Shown: positions 27,165 to 35,202 of the stretch, in pieces
Layout of the letters: each line of letters begins with the position of its first letter
How positions within the stretch are numbered: position 1 is the stretch's first letter
DNA from: Bosea sp. PAMC 26642
GTDB lineage: Bacteria > Pseudomonadota > Alphaproteobacteria > Rhizobiales > Beijerinckiaceae
Direction of reading: 5' to 3'
Assembly: GCF_001562255.1 (NCBI RefSeq)
Contig: NZ_CP014301.1
Coordinates: forward strand, 2,790,001 to 2,854,000
DNA: 64,000 nt
Notes under the pieces: model-generated
What the model was told of the DNA's origin: nothing
The model's database searches: none
What the model saw: only the letters and a program-made list of their open reading frames with translations
Position numbers and translations under genes: made by a program

Positions 27165-28502
27165 TCAGCCCCGCGGCAGCGCTTCCAGGAAGCGCGCCGG
27201 CTCGCCTCGGGACGGCGTCGCCAGCTCGCCCTCCCACATCACTTTGGCGCCGCGCACATAGGTCCCGATCGGCCATCCCGTGACGCTGACCCCGTCATAG
27301 GGTGTCCAGCCGCATTTCGACGCACCCCAGGCGTTGGTGATCGTCTCGCGGCGCTTCAGGTCGACGATGGTCAGGTCGGCATCGTAGCCGGCCGCGATCC
27401 GGCCCTTGCCCTCAAGCCCGAAGATGCGCTGCGGGCCATGGCTGGAGAGATCGACGAAACGCTCCAGCGTCAGCCTGCCCGCATTCACATGGTCGAGCAT
27501 GATCGGCACCAGCGTCTGCACGCCGGGCATACCGGAATGGCTTGCCGGATAGGCGTGGTGCTTCTCCTCATGCGTATGGGGCGCATGGTCCGAGCCGAGC
27601 ACATCGACGATGCCCTGCTCGACCCCCCACCAGATGCGCTGGCGATGACCGTCGTCGCGGATCGGCGGGTTCATCTGGGCATAGGTTCCGAGCCGCTCAT
27701 AGCAGTCGGGCGCGACCAGCGTCAGGTGGTTGGGCAGCACCTCGACGGTCGCGACATCCTTGTGATCCCTGAGGAACTCCATCTCGTCCCCGGTCGAGAT
27801 GTGCAGGATATGCACCCGCGCGCCCGTCTCCCGCGCGATCCTGACCAGCCGCTTGGTGCAGGTCAGCGCTACCTCGGGCGAGCGCCAGACCGGATGGCTC
27901 GACGGATCGCCTTCGACCCGCAGGCCCATGCGCTCGCGCAGCATGCCCTCGTCCTCGGAGTGGAAGGCGGCGCGCCGGCGCGTCCGCTTCAGGATCTCCG
28001 CCACCCCGGCATCGTCCTCCACCAGCAGGTCGCCGGTAGACGAGCCCATGAACACCTTGATGCCGGCCGCGCCCGGCAACCGCTCCAGCTCCGGCACATC
28101 ACGGACGTTCTCATGCGTGCCGCCGACCCAGAAGGCGAAATCGCAATGCATCCGGTGCCGCCCGCGCCGGATCTTGTCGGCGAGCGCGTCGGGCGTCGTC
28201 GTCTGCGGGATGGTGTTGGGCATCTCGAAGACGGTGGTGACGCCGCCCATCACGGCCGCGCGCGAACCGCTCTCCAGATCCTCCTTATGGTCGAGCCCCG
28301 GCTCGCGGAAATGCACCTGGCTGTCGATCACGCCGGGCAGGATATGCAGGCCGGTGCAATCGACCGTCTCGCCCGCCGATGCACGCGACAGATCGCCGAG
28401 CACAACGATCTTGCCCTTGCTGATGCCGAGGTCGCGCTGAACGCGCCCGTCATGGTTCACCACCGTGCCGCCCTTGAGGATCACGTCATAGGTCTGCGGC
28501 AT
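27165..28502 (-). CDS. pyrC: Dihydroorotase
   Basis: A 445-residue amidohydrolase that closes carbamoyl-aspartate to dihydroorotate in pyrimidine synthesis. Metal ligands and substrate residues are visible: VIDSQVHFREPGLDHKEDL (the HxH, here SQVHFR with Gln in the first position), FHSEDEGM, HILHISTGDEM, and GSDHAPHTHEEK with the catalytic Asp. The first ligand reading VIDSQVH instead of VIDxHVH is shared by a known subclass of class I dihydroorotases, so allantoinase or another cyclic amidase remains possible. GGAGA precedes ATG 28502; the frame to 28664 runs through a palindromic repeat and is not coding. Confidence 0.8.
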   Translation of the reverse strand: MPQTYDVILKGGTVVNHDGRVQRDLGISKGKIVVLGDLSRASAGETVDCTGLHILPGVIDSQVHFREPGLDHKEDLESGSRAAVMGGVTTVFEMPNTIPQTTTPDALADKIRRGRHRMHCDFAFWVGGTHENVRDVPELERLPGAAGIKVFMGSSTGDLLVEDDAGVAEILKRTRRRAAFHSEDEGMLRERMGLRVEGDPSSHPVWRSPEVALTCTKRLVRIARETGARVHILHISTGDEMEFLRDHKDVATVEVLPNHLTLVAPDCYERLGTYAQMNPPIRDDGHRQRIWWGVEQGIVDVLGSDHAPHTHEEKHHAYPASHSGMPGVQTLVPIMLDHVNAGRLTLERFVDLSSHGPQRIFGLEGKGRIAAGYDADLTIVDLKRRETITNAWGASKCGWTPYDGVSVTGWPIGTYVRGAKVMWEGELATPSRGEPARFLEALPRG

Positions 28503-28545
28503 GGCGGGTCTCCTGAAGCTGGCGATTTCGCTCCTGAACCACGTC

Positions 28546-28652
28546 GTCATCCCGGACAAGCGGCGAAGCCGCGCTGATCCGGGATCCATCGTAAGGCACT
28601 GTCGCGCTGTATGATGGATCCCGGATCTCCGCTTCGCTGCGTCCGGGATGAC
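28546..28652. repeat. Palindromic intergenic element, copy 1
   Basis: 107 bp between the divergent pyrC and ygfZ genes. Begins GTCATCCCGG and ends CCGGGATGAC, with nested inner complements (GGATCCATC near the left, GATGGATCC near the right). It shares the core CCATCGTAAGGCA with copy 4 (52755-52861). Confidence 0.8.
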
Positions 28653-28778
28653 GGCGTGGTTCACGAGGCAGATGAGAAGGGAGTTAGCGGAAAGATCGCG
28701 CGCAGGCGAGTTGAGAAGACGGCTCGAGCCGCCTACCTATCGGGTCGGCCTCAGAATCCGGTGTGGAGCCAGAACCCA

Positions 28779-29663
28779 ATGCCCCCAGTCCAACTGGTCG
28801 ATCGCGGGGTCGTCCGCGTCAGCGGCGCCGACGCACGCGAGTTCCTGCAAGGCGTCATCACCTGCGACATCGATACGATCACGCCCGAACGCGCCGGCTA
28901 TGGCGCGCTCCTGACACCACAGGGCAAGATCATCTGCGATTTCCTGATCGTCGCGGTCGCCGAAGACGAGGGCGGCGGCTTCCTGCTCGATACTCCATTG
29001 CTGCTGGTTCCCGACCTGATGAAGCGCCTGAAGCTCTACAAGCTGCGTGCAAAGGTGGCGCTCGACGATCTCAGCGAAGCGAGCGCCGTCATCGCCGCCG
29101 ATGATGGCGGCTTGCTGCCGTCCGAGAGCGGGCTCGTCTACACCGATCCGCGCCTGCCGGCGCTGGGCCAGCGCGCCATCACCGACCGCGCCGGCATTGC
29201 GGCCATCGCCGGCGATGACGCCTCCAGCTATCACGCCCGCCGCATTGCCCTCGGCGTACCCGATGGCGGCAAGGACTTCGTCTATGGCGACGCCTTTCCA
29301 CACGAGGCGCTGCTCGACCAGCTCAACGGCGTCTCGTTCAAGAAGGGCTGCTATGTCGGCCAGGAGGTCGTCTCGCGCATGCAGCATCGCGGCACCGCCC
29401 GCACCCGCATCGTCCCGGTGATCTTTTCGGACGGCGTCGTCCCCGAGGACGGCGTCGAGGCGACGGCGGGCACGAAAACGCTCGGCCGCATCGGCTCCTG
29501 CGCCGATGGACGCGGGCTGGCCATGCTGCGGCTGGACCGCGTCGCGGACGCGCTGGCGGAAGGGCTGCCGTTGCTGGGTGGCGGCGTCGCCTTCGCGCTG
29601 GAAAAACCGGCCTTCGCCCGCTTCCTCTTCCCCGGCGAAGCAGGGTTCGGGGCCGCCGCATGA
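28779..29663 (+). CDS. ygfZ: Folate-binding YgfZ/IbaG-type Fe-S maintenance protein
   Basis: A 294-residue protein of the GcvT-like YgfZ family, a tetrahydrofolate-binding factor that helps keep certain iron-sulfur enzymes (such as MiaB and radical SAM proteins) active. The family signature K-G-C-Y-x-G-Q-E is present as FKKGCYVGQEVVSRMQHRG. The N-terminus has RVSGADAREFLQGVITCDI and LTPQGKIICDF. ATG 28779 is followed at once by the family fold; the frame further upstream crosses repeat copy 1. First gene of a ygfZ-tag-HD operon; overlaps tag by 4 nt. Confidence 0.92.
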   Translation: MPPVQLVDRGVVRVSGADAREFLQGVITCDIDTITPERAGYGALLTPQGKIICDFLIVAVAEDEGGGFLLDTPLLLVPDLMKRLKLYKLRAKVALDDLSEASAVIAADDGGLLPSESGLVYTDPRLPALGQRAITDRAGIAAIAGDDASSYHARRIALGVPDGGKDFVYGDAFPHEALLDQLNGVSFKKGCYVGQEVVSRMQHRGTARTRIVPVIFSDGVVPEDGVEATAGTKTLGRIGSCADGRGLAMLRLDRVADALAEGLPLLGGGVAFALEKPAFARFLFPGEAGFGAAA

Positions 29664-30283
29664 CCGGCCGCGCCGCCATCGAAGGCCCCGACGGGAAGTT
29701 CCGCTGCGTCTGGCCGGGCACGGACCCGCTCTATCTCGCCTATCACGACACCGAATGGGGCGTGCCCGAATATGATTCGCGCGCGCTCTTCGAGAAGCTG
29801 ATCCTCGACGGCTTCCAGGCCGGCCTGTCCTGGATCACCATCCTGAGAAAGCGGGACGCCTTCCGCGCCGGTTTCGCGCAGTTCGAGCCCGAGGCGATCG
29901 CCCGCTTCACCGAGGCCGATGTCCAGAGGCTGCTCGGCGACGCCGGCATCATCCGCCATCGCGGCAAGATCGAGGGCGCGATCAGGAGCGCACGCGCCTA
30001 TCTCGCCATCAGCGAGCGCGAGCCCTTCGCCGACTTCCTCTGGAAGCATCTCGACGGCCGGGTGATGCAGAACGCCTTTCGCACCCACGAGGAAGTACCG
30101 ACGAAGACGAAGATTTCCGAGGCCATGGGCAAGGAGCTAAAAGCCGCCGGCTTCACCTTCTGCGGCCCGACCATCGTCTACGCCTTCATGGAAGCCTGCG
30201 GCCTGGTCAACGACCACCTCACCGGCTGCTTCCGCTGGCAGGAATGCGCCCAGTTCGCACGCGATACGCGGCCTGCTGCCTGA
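29660..30283 (+). CDS. tag: DNA-3-methyladenine glycosylase I
   Basis: A 207-residue base-excision repair enzyme removing 3-methyladenine from DNA. Seen: FRCVWPGTDPLYLAYHDTEWG (zinc Cys and His, and the catalytic-pocket Tyr/Glu region), LDGFQAGLSWITILRKRDAFR, and GFTFCGPTIVYAFMEACGLVNDH followed by a Cys (zinc His/Cys). Full family length. ATG overlaps the ygfZ stop. Confidence 0.95.
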   Translation: MTGRAAIEGPDGKFRCVWPGTDPLYLAYHDTEWGVPEYDSRALFEKLILDGFQAGLSWITILRKRDAFRAGFAQFEPEAIARFTEADVQRLLGDAGIIRHRGKIEGAIRSARAYLAISEREPFADFLWKHLDGRVMQNAFRTHEEVPTKTKISEAMGKELKAAGFTFCGPTIVYAFMEACGLVNDHLTGCFRWQECAQFARDTRPAA

Positions 30284-30284
30284 C

Positions 30285-30887
30285 ATGGCCCGCACCCCTG
30301 AACCGCCCCGCGCCTGGCAACGGATGCTCTCAGGGCGAAGACTCGATCTGCTCGACCCCTCTCCGCTCGACATCGAGATCGCCGACATCGCCCATGGTCT
30401 CGCCCGCGTCGCGCGCTGGAACGGCCAGACCCATGGCGCCCACTCGTTCTCGGTTTCCCAGCATTCGCTACTGGTCGAGGCGATCGCCGCCCATCTCAAC
30501 CCGGACTGGAGCGACGCCTGGCGGCTGATGGCGCTGCTGCACGATGCCCCGGAATACGTCATCGGCGACATGATCTCGCCTTTCAAGGTGGTGATGGGCG
30601 ACGCCTACAAGAGCGTCGAACTGCGCCTGCTGGCCGCGATACACCTCCGCTTCGGCCTGCCCGCGACGACGCCGGCCATCCTCAGGCGCAAGACAAAGGA
30701 CGCCGACAAGATCGCCGCCTTCCTGGAGGCTACCGAACTCGCCGGCTTCGGCCGCGAGGAAGCCCTGCGCTATTTCGGCCGTCCCCAGCCCCTGCCCCGC
30801 GCGGTGACCGCCTGGCTCGAACCGCTCTCGACGGAAGCAGCGCAAGCCCGATTCATCGAGAGGTTCGCCGAACTCGGAGGGCGATAG
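30285..30887 (+). CDS. HD-domain phosphohydrolase
   Basis: A 200-residue protein with HD metal motifs: His in FSVSQHSLLVE (about 58), HD in LLHDAPEYVIGDM (about 84), and Asp further on in KTKDADKIAAFLEA. The WNGQTHGAHSFSVSQHS segment is typical of HD proteins related to YfbR, a 5'-nucleotidase. A nucleotide phosphohydrolase is likely. Starts 1 bp after the tag stop, so part of the same operon. Confidence 0.8.
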   Translation: MARTPEPPRAWQRMLSGRRLDLLDPSPLDIEIADIAHGLARVARWNGQTHGAHSFSVSQHSLLVEAIAAHLNPDWSDAWRLMALLHDAPEYVIGDMISPFKVVMGDAYKSVELRLLAAIHLRFGLPATTPAILRRKTKDADKIAAFLEATELAGFGREEALRYFGRPQPLPRAVTAWLEPLSTEAAQARFIERFAELGGR

Positions 30888-31025
30888 ACAGCCAGCCGCC
30901 GCCGGCTGACCGATTGTTTCCAATTTGGAACAGGTTCTCCCTCATTCCATGCGCTTCCGAAGCCAATCAGCTTGCGCCATAGTCTCGGGCAGCAAAGCAG
31001 CACGCCAATCACCGGGAGCACGCGC

Positions 31026-32636
31026 ATGTCGGCCGTCGAGACCACCACCAGCCCCCTGCCCAAGGGCGTCGTCATCACCGGCGCGCTCGGCCCTCGCTTC
31101 GACGAGATCCTCACCCCTGACGCGCTGGCCTTCGTCGCCGACCTCCACCGCCGCTTCAACGAGACCCGCAAGCGCCTGCTGGCGCTCCGTATCGAGCGCC
31201 AGAAGCGCTTCGATGCCGGCGAGACCCCGGACTTCCTGGCCGAGACCCGCCACATCCGCGAAGGCGACTGGAAGGTCGCCCCGATCCCGGCCGACCTGCA
31301 GGACCGCCGCGTCGAGATCACCGGCCCCGTCGACCGCAAGATGATCGTCAACGCGCTGAACTGCGGCGCTAAAGTCTTCATGGCCGATTTCGAGGACGCC
31401 TCCTCGCCGGTCTGGGCCAACATGATCGAGGGCCAGCTCAACCTCAGGGACCGCTGGGCCAACGCCATCGACTTCACCGACAAGACCACCGGCAAGGCCT
31501 ACAAGCTTAAGCCCCAGCCCGCCGTTCTGATCATCCGCCCGCGCGGCTGGCATCTGCCCGAGCGCCATATCGAGATCGACGGCGAGACGGCTTCAGGCTC
31601 CCTGGTCGATTTCGGCCTCTATGTCTTCCACAACGCCAAGGCCGCGTTGGCGGCAGGCTCGGGTCCCTATTTCTACCTGCCCAAGCTCGAAAGCCATCTC
31701 GAAGCCCGCCTCTGGAACGACGTCTTCGTCGCCGCCCAGAACGCGCTCGGCCTCAAGCTCGGCACGATCAAGGCGACAGTCTTGATCGAGACCCTGCCCG
31801 CCGCCTTCGAGATGGACGAGATCCTGTTCGAGCTGAAGGACCACATGGCCGGGTTGAATTGCGGCCGCTGGGACTACATCTTCTCCTTCATCAAGAAGCT
31901 CGCCCGCAACCCGGCCTATGTCCTGCCCGACCGCTCGCAGGTCGTCATGACCAAGGCTTTCCTGAACGCCTATTCGCTGCTGCTGATCAAGACCTGCCAC
32001 CGCCGCGGCGCCTTCGCCATGGGCGGCATGGCAGCCCAGATCCCGGTCAAGAACAACCCGGAAGCCAATGCCGCCGCCTTCGCCAAGGTCAAGGCCGACA
32101 AGGAGCGCGAGGCCGGCAACGGCCATGACGGCACCTGGGTCGCCCATCCCGACCTCGTCCCCGTCGCCATGGAGGTCTTCGACCGGCTGATGCCGCAGCC
32201 AAACCAGCTCGACAAGCTGCGCGAGAACGTGAATGTCGGCACCAAGGACCTGCTGGAGGTCCACGAGGGCACGCGCTCGGAAGAGGGTTTTCGCGAGAAC
32301 ATCCGCGTCGGCGTGCAGTATCTCGAAGCCTGGCTGCGCGGCCGCGGCGCGGTGCCGATCTACAACATGATGGAAGACGCCGCGACCGCCGAGATCAGCC
32401 GCGCCCAGATCTGGCAGTTCGTCAGCTACGGCGTCGAGGTCGATGGCGGCACCAAGGTCACCCCCGACCTGTTCAAGCGCTGCCTCGCCGAGGAGATGGA
32501 GCGGGTGAAAGGCGAGGTCGGCGCAGAAGCCTACGCCAAGGGCCGCTTCCCGGAAGCGATCGAGCTGTTCTCGAAGCTGTCGCTGGCACCGGAGTTCGCG
32601 GAGTTCTTGACCGTGCCGGCTTATGGGAAGTTGTGA
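31026..32636 (+). CDS. aceB: Malate synthase A
   Basis: A 536-residue enzyme condensing glyoxylate and acetyl-CoA to malate. Shows VFMADFEDASSPVW, the family signature in FYLPKLESHLEARLWNDVF, TVLIETLPAAFEMDEIL with the Mg-binding Glu, LNCGRWDYIFSFIK and the C-terminal NMMEDAATAEISRAQIWQ with the catalytic Asp. Length fits the plant/E. coli AceB class, not the larger GlcB class. No isocitrate lyase is visible nearby. A strong terminator follows. ATG 31026 has no long 5' extension of family character. Confidence 0.95.
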   Translation: MSAVETTTSPLPKGVVITGALGPRFDEILTPDALAFVADLHRRFNETRKRLLALRIERQKRFDAGETPDFLAETRHIREGDWKVAPIPADLQDRRVEITGPVDRKMIVNALNCGAKVFMADFEDASSPVWANMIEGQLNLRDRWANAIDFTDKTTGKAYKLKPQPAVLIIRPRGWHLPERHIEIDGETASGSLVDFGLYVFHNAKAALAAGSGPYFYLPKLESHLEARLWNDVFVAAQNALGLKLGTIKATVLIETLPAAFEMDEILFELKDHMAGLNCGRWDYIFSFIKKLARNPAYVLPDRSQVVMTKAFLNAYSLLLIKTCHRRGAFAMGGMAAQIPVKNNPEANAAAFAKVKADKEREAGNGHDGTWVAHPDLVPVAMEVFDRLMPQPNQLDKLRENVNVGTKDLLEVHEGTRSEEGFRENIRVGVQYLEAWLRGRGAVPIYNMMEDAATAEISRAQIWQFVSYGVEVDGGTKVTPDLFKRCLAEEMERVKGEVGAEAYAKGRFPEAIELFSKLSLAPEFAEFLTVPAYGKL

Positions 32637-32660
32637 GGGGTTGAGGATTTGAGGGTGTGA

Positions 32661-32691
32661 GGGCGCTGCCAAAGAGGTGGCGCCCTTTTTT
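32661..32691 (+). terminator. Intrinsic terminator of aceB
   Basis: A 10-bp stem (32661-32670 with 32676-32685, two G-U pairs, loop AAAGA) is followed by six T (32686-32691), 25 nt past the aceB stop. It marks the end of the housekeeping block before the low-GC island. Confidence 0.9.
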
Positions 32692-32912
32692 ATAATGTTA
32701 CCGGCGGCAAATTACTTTCATCGAGGCCAAGCTCTATCTGTTTTGGGCGAAGAACCTTCACTGGCTTGGCCTCGACATCCGACCGGGCTCGTCTCCGGCC
32801 TCACGCAGATGCCGGTTGGTCTCACTCGTGTTATTTCTGTTGTTAAACGAGACACTCATAGGTTGACCTGAATCCCGATTTGGGCTCCGGTGTTTTTATT
32901 ATGGCGGTCAAC

Positions 32913-32926
32913 GAGGCATTATCGTG
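32913..32926 (+). promoter_or_regulatory. Ribosome binding site and GTG start of the SIR2-like gene
   Basis: GAGG at 32913-32916 lies 7 nt before GTG at 32924, supporting this GTG as the start. The nearest in-frame ATG is much further on and would remove the LLGNGFS nucleotide-binding motif. Confidence 0.65.
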
Positions 32927-33997
32927 GTCGATGTCATTAGTTTCCAGCAGGCCCTAGCCGATTCTATGCAGTTCACTAGGCGCCATCTACTTTTGGGAAA
33001 CGGTTTTAGTATCGCTTGTTGTCCCGATATATTTCATTATGGATCTCTGTTCAAAGCTGCCAATCTCTCCAAACACCCGGAACTCGCTGAGGTTTTCAAG
33101 GTTCTCGGAACGCAAGATTTCGAACTTGCTATTAAAAATCTTGAATCCGGCGCTTTGCTGGCAGGCATATACACGCCAGGACACATCGACGCTCCATCAA
33201 GAATGCGATCGGATGCCCATGCTCTAAAAGAAATACTCTTAACAACGATCGCAGGCCACCACCCTAACATACCAGCCGAAATCCCAGATATTAAATTCTG
33301 GTCGTGTCGTCGGTTTCTTGACCTTTTCCTCGGGCGGCCAAACGAAGGTCAGATTTTCACCCTGAATTACGATCTCTTGTTGTATTGGACTTTGATGCAC
33401 GAAGACGACCCATTCGGCACTCCCGTCAACATGTCGACAAACGACGGATTCGGGAACGACGAAGATGACCCAGAGGCTGATTATGTAGTGTGGCAGGGCG
33501 AGGTCAACGCGCACAGCGCAAGGATACATTTTTTGCATGGCGCCCTGCACTTGTTCGATGCCGGGAACGAACTTCAGAAATTTACTTGGATAAGAACAAA
33601 TGATCGACTTATTGATCAAGCCCGAAAGGCGATGAACGCCAACAAATTTCCGCTTTTTGTTTCAGAAGGATCGAGCGCTCAGAAGAAAAATAAAATACGC
33701 CACAATGCATATTTGTACCAAGGATTTAAGCAATTCACAGCCAACGCACAACAGGGGCGGCACTGCTTCTTTATTCTAGGCCATTCACTCGCCGACAACG
33801 ACGATCATATCTTACGAAGATTGGGGTCCGGGCGCTGCAAAAAGATATACATTAGCCTGTTTGGCGACGTTAAAACTGATTCAAATAAGGCTATCATCCA
33901 GAAGGCAAAGTCCTTGGCGGCTATGCGCCATGAGCGGTCTCCGCTGGATATCGCATTCTTTGATGCGTCCACAGCCAACCCTTGGCAGTATGCATAG
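32924..33997 (+). CDS. SIR2-like protein, DUF4917 type
   Basis: A 357-residue protein whose motifs match SIR2-like NAD-binding/NADase domains: LLGNGFSIA (about 22-30, in place of GAGxS), FTLNYDLLLYW (about 145, the TxNYD motif), FLHGALHLF (about 205, the catalytic-His LHG motif) and FFILGHSLADNDDHILRRL (about 285). I take it to be the DUF4917 family. No transmembrane segment, no second domain. Its DNA is clearly AT-richer than the flanking housekeeping genes, with AAA, ATA, TTA and AGA codons that are rare elsewhere in the window, a sign of horizontal transfer. SIR2-like NADases are common effectors of anti-phage defence; that role here is inference. Confidence 0.75.
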   Translation: MVDVISFQQALADSMQFTRRHLLLGNGFSIACCPDIFHYGSLFKAANLSKHPELAEVFKVLGTQDFELAIKNLESGALLAGIYTPGHIDAPSRMRSDAHALKEILLTTIAGHHPNIPAEIPDIKFWSCRRFLDLFLGRPNEGQIFTLNYDLLLYWTLMHEDDPFGTPVNMSTNDGFGNDEDDPEADYVVWQGEVNAHSARIHFLHGALHLFDAGNELQKFTWIRTNDRLIDQARKAMNANKFPLFVSEGSSAQKKNKIRHNAYLYQGFKQFTANAQQGRHCFFILGHSLADNDDHILRRLGSGRCKKIYISLFGDVKTDSNKAIIQKAKSLAAMRHERSPLDIAFFDASTANPWQYA

Positions 33998-34058
33998 AGC
34001 TCAAACCTGAGCAACTTGGGTTAGCAGCCAACATAGTCGTTCTAAGCAAAGGTGCGGG

Positions 34059-34100
34059 GAACCCCTCTCCTGTAAGGAGAGGGGCAGGGGAGAGGTGTCG
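34059..34100 (+). repeat. DUF559-unit terminal palindrome, copy A (left end)
   Basis: 42 bp containing a perfect 9-bp hairpin (CCCCTCTCC/GGAGAGGGG, loop TGTAA) followed by GCAGGGGAGAGG. Its reverse complement is identical, 42 of 42 bases, to copy C at 34569-34610. Confidence 0.9.
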
Positions 34101-34163
34101 GCCCCTGGACCAGTGGGGCACAAACCTCACCGCTACCAAACCGAGCTTCACGCAGAAAACGTC

Positions 34164-34204
34164 CGACACCTCACCCTGCCCTCTCCTTACAGCAGAGGGT
34201 TCTC
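34164..34204 (-). repeat. DUF559-unit palindrome, copy B (internal, diverged)
   Basis: A diverged copy in the same orientation as copy C, with several substitutions relative to it. The last codons and the stop codon of the DUF559 gene lie inside this copy, so the repeat supplies the 3' end of the reading frame. Confidence 0.8.
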
Positions 34205-34546
34205 CGTCGAGGTTCCAGCGGCTTTTCGGATGGCAGTAACGACGGCGTCGCGGTCATTCAAAACCAGCTCATTGCGGAAGCGGATCACCATGAAGCCATG
34301 GCGCTCGATCTCCTGGGCGCGCGCGGCATCATAATCACACTCGGCATCATGCTGCTTGCCGTCGAGTTCGACGACGAGCTTGCGCTGGAAGCAGAGGAAA
34401 TCGACGGTGTAGCCGAGCAGCGGCACCTGTCGCTGGAACTTCAGCCCGTCGAGACGGTGGGCGCGCAGGAGGCTCCAGAGGATGTCCTCGGGCTTCGTCG
34501 ATTGCCGGCGGAGTTTTCGGGCGAAATCCTGTCGCTCGGTCGCCAT
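34187..34546 (-). CDS. DUF559 endonuclease-like protein (VSR/PD-(D/E)xK type)
   Basis: A 119-residue protein of the DUF559 family, related to very-short-patch-repair and restriction-type endonucleases. It begins RKLRRQSTKPEDILWSLLRAHRLDG (the family helix) and carries the nuclease core FQRQVPLLGYTVDFLCFQRKL with the Asp, then VVELDGKQH with the Glu-x-Asp and the His. The C-terminal helix IERHGFMVIRF is also typical. GAGG precedes ATG 34546 by a few bases. The gene sits within a 552-bp unit bounded by identical inverted repeats (34059-34100, 34569-34610). DNA cleavage is likely from the family; its biological role is not known. Confidence 0.85.
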   Translation of the reverse strand: MATERQDFARKLRRQSTKPEDILWSLLRAHRLDGLKFQRQVPLLGYTVDFLCFQRKLVVELDGKQHDAECDYDAARAQEIERHGFMVIRFRNELVLNDRDAVVTAIRKAAGTSTENPLL

Positions 34547-34568
34547 TGTGCCTCACTCGTCGAAGGGT

Positions 34569-34610
34569 CGACACCTCTCCCCTGCCCCTCTCCTTACAGG
34601 AGAGGGGTTC
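34569..34610 (-). repeat. DUF559-unit terminal palindrome, copy C (right end)
   Basis: 42 bp, the exact inverse of copy A, located just upstream of the DUF559 start. Identity extends a few further bases inward with one mismatch. The hairpin would form in the leader of any transcript starting to the right of the unit. Confidence 0.9.
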
Positions 34611-35202
34611 CTCGCGCTTCATCTTCGAGCGGGCGGATCAAATTAATCCCCGGCATCCACACTGCATCCATAATCCCACCACCTCATCCCCGAGGGGCAG
34701 CCATCCGGAGGTGTGCCGTTGGTGGGGGTGGGGGCGGCGCCTGCGGGTGGAGTCACGATCCATTTCCGGGAGGCTTCGGGGCACCGCCCTGGGGATACTA
34801 CGATCCCTGTGCGAGGAGCTCGCTGGAAGGATGACGGGACGACGAATTGACGGCGAAGGTCGCGACAAGCCTCAGGCGAACTGGCACCCGAGCTTGAAGA
34901 TCGAACTCCCGAAATCCGAATAAGCGCGGCCCGGAGACTGAAATCGCCGATGAGCGGAGCGCCACGGGGCGTGCGGAGGGTGGCTCAATCCCTCCGCGCC
35001 GCGACCTGGCTCAATGGTTGCGGACCTCTACCCCGCGCCTCGCGGCGCTCCGCTCGCCCCTCACCAACCGACGCGCCAAAGCGCGGGCGGGGCTTTGGCC
35101 TGCTCGCAAGGCGCCGGGCGCGGTGAGGCCAACCAAGGCGACGCTGCTTTGACATCCGCCCGGCGACCGCGCTCTATCCGGCTTCGACACGGAAACCGGA
35201 TC
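34611..35202. other. Gene-free stretch right of the DUF559 unit
   Basis: About 590 bp with no convincing gene. A plus-strand frame ends at 34923 (final 30 residues beginning MTGRRIDGEGRDK) but starts inside the DUF559 repeat and shows no family signal; at most a gene remnant. The part 35000-35200 is GC-rich and leads into the next gene. No tRNA found. Confidence 0.5.
35149..35177 (+). promoter_or_regulatory. Candidate sigma-70 promoter of the DUF3616 gene
   Basis: A consensus -35 hexamer TTGACA (35149-35154) is followed after 17 bp by CTCTAT (35172-35177), a weak -10, about 25 bp before the ATG at 35203. Confidence 0.35.

Noticed and set aside
33997..34187. Reading the SIR2-like and DUF559 genes as one defence operon
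   Set aside because: They face opposite directions, differ in base composition, and the DUF559 gene has its own bounding repeats, so they look like separate insertions.
34546..34923. Plus-strand frame after the DUF559 unit
   Set aside because: It starts inside the repeat, has no ribosome binding site or family signal, and its composition is irregular. Mentioned only as a possible remnant.
34960..35140. A tRNA-like folded stretch
   Set aside because: It is GC-rich with local complementarity but no cloverleaf with T-loop GGTTCRA and no plausible anticodon arm.
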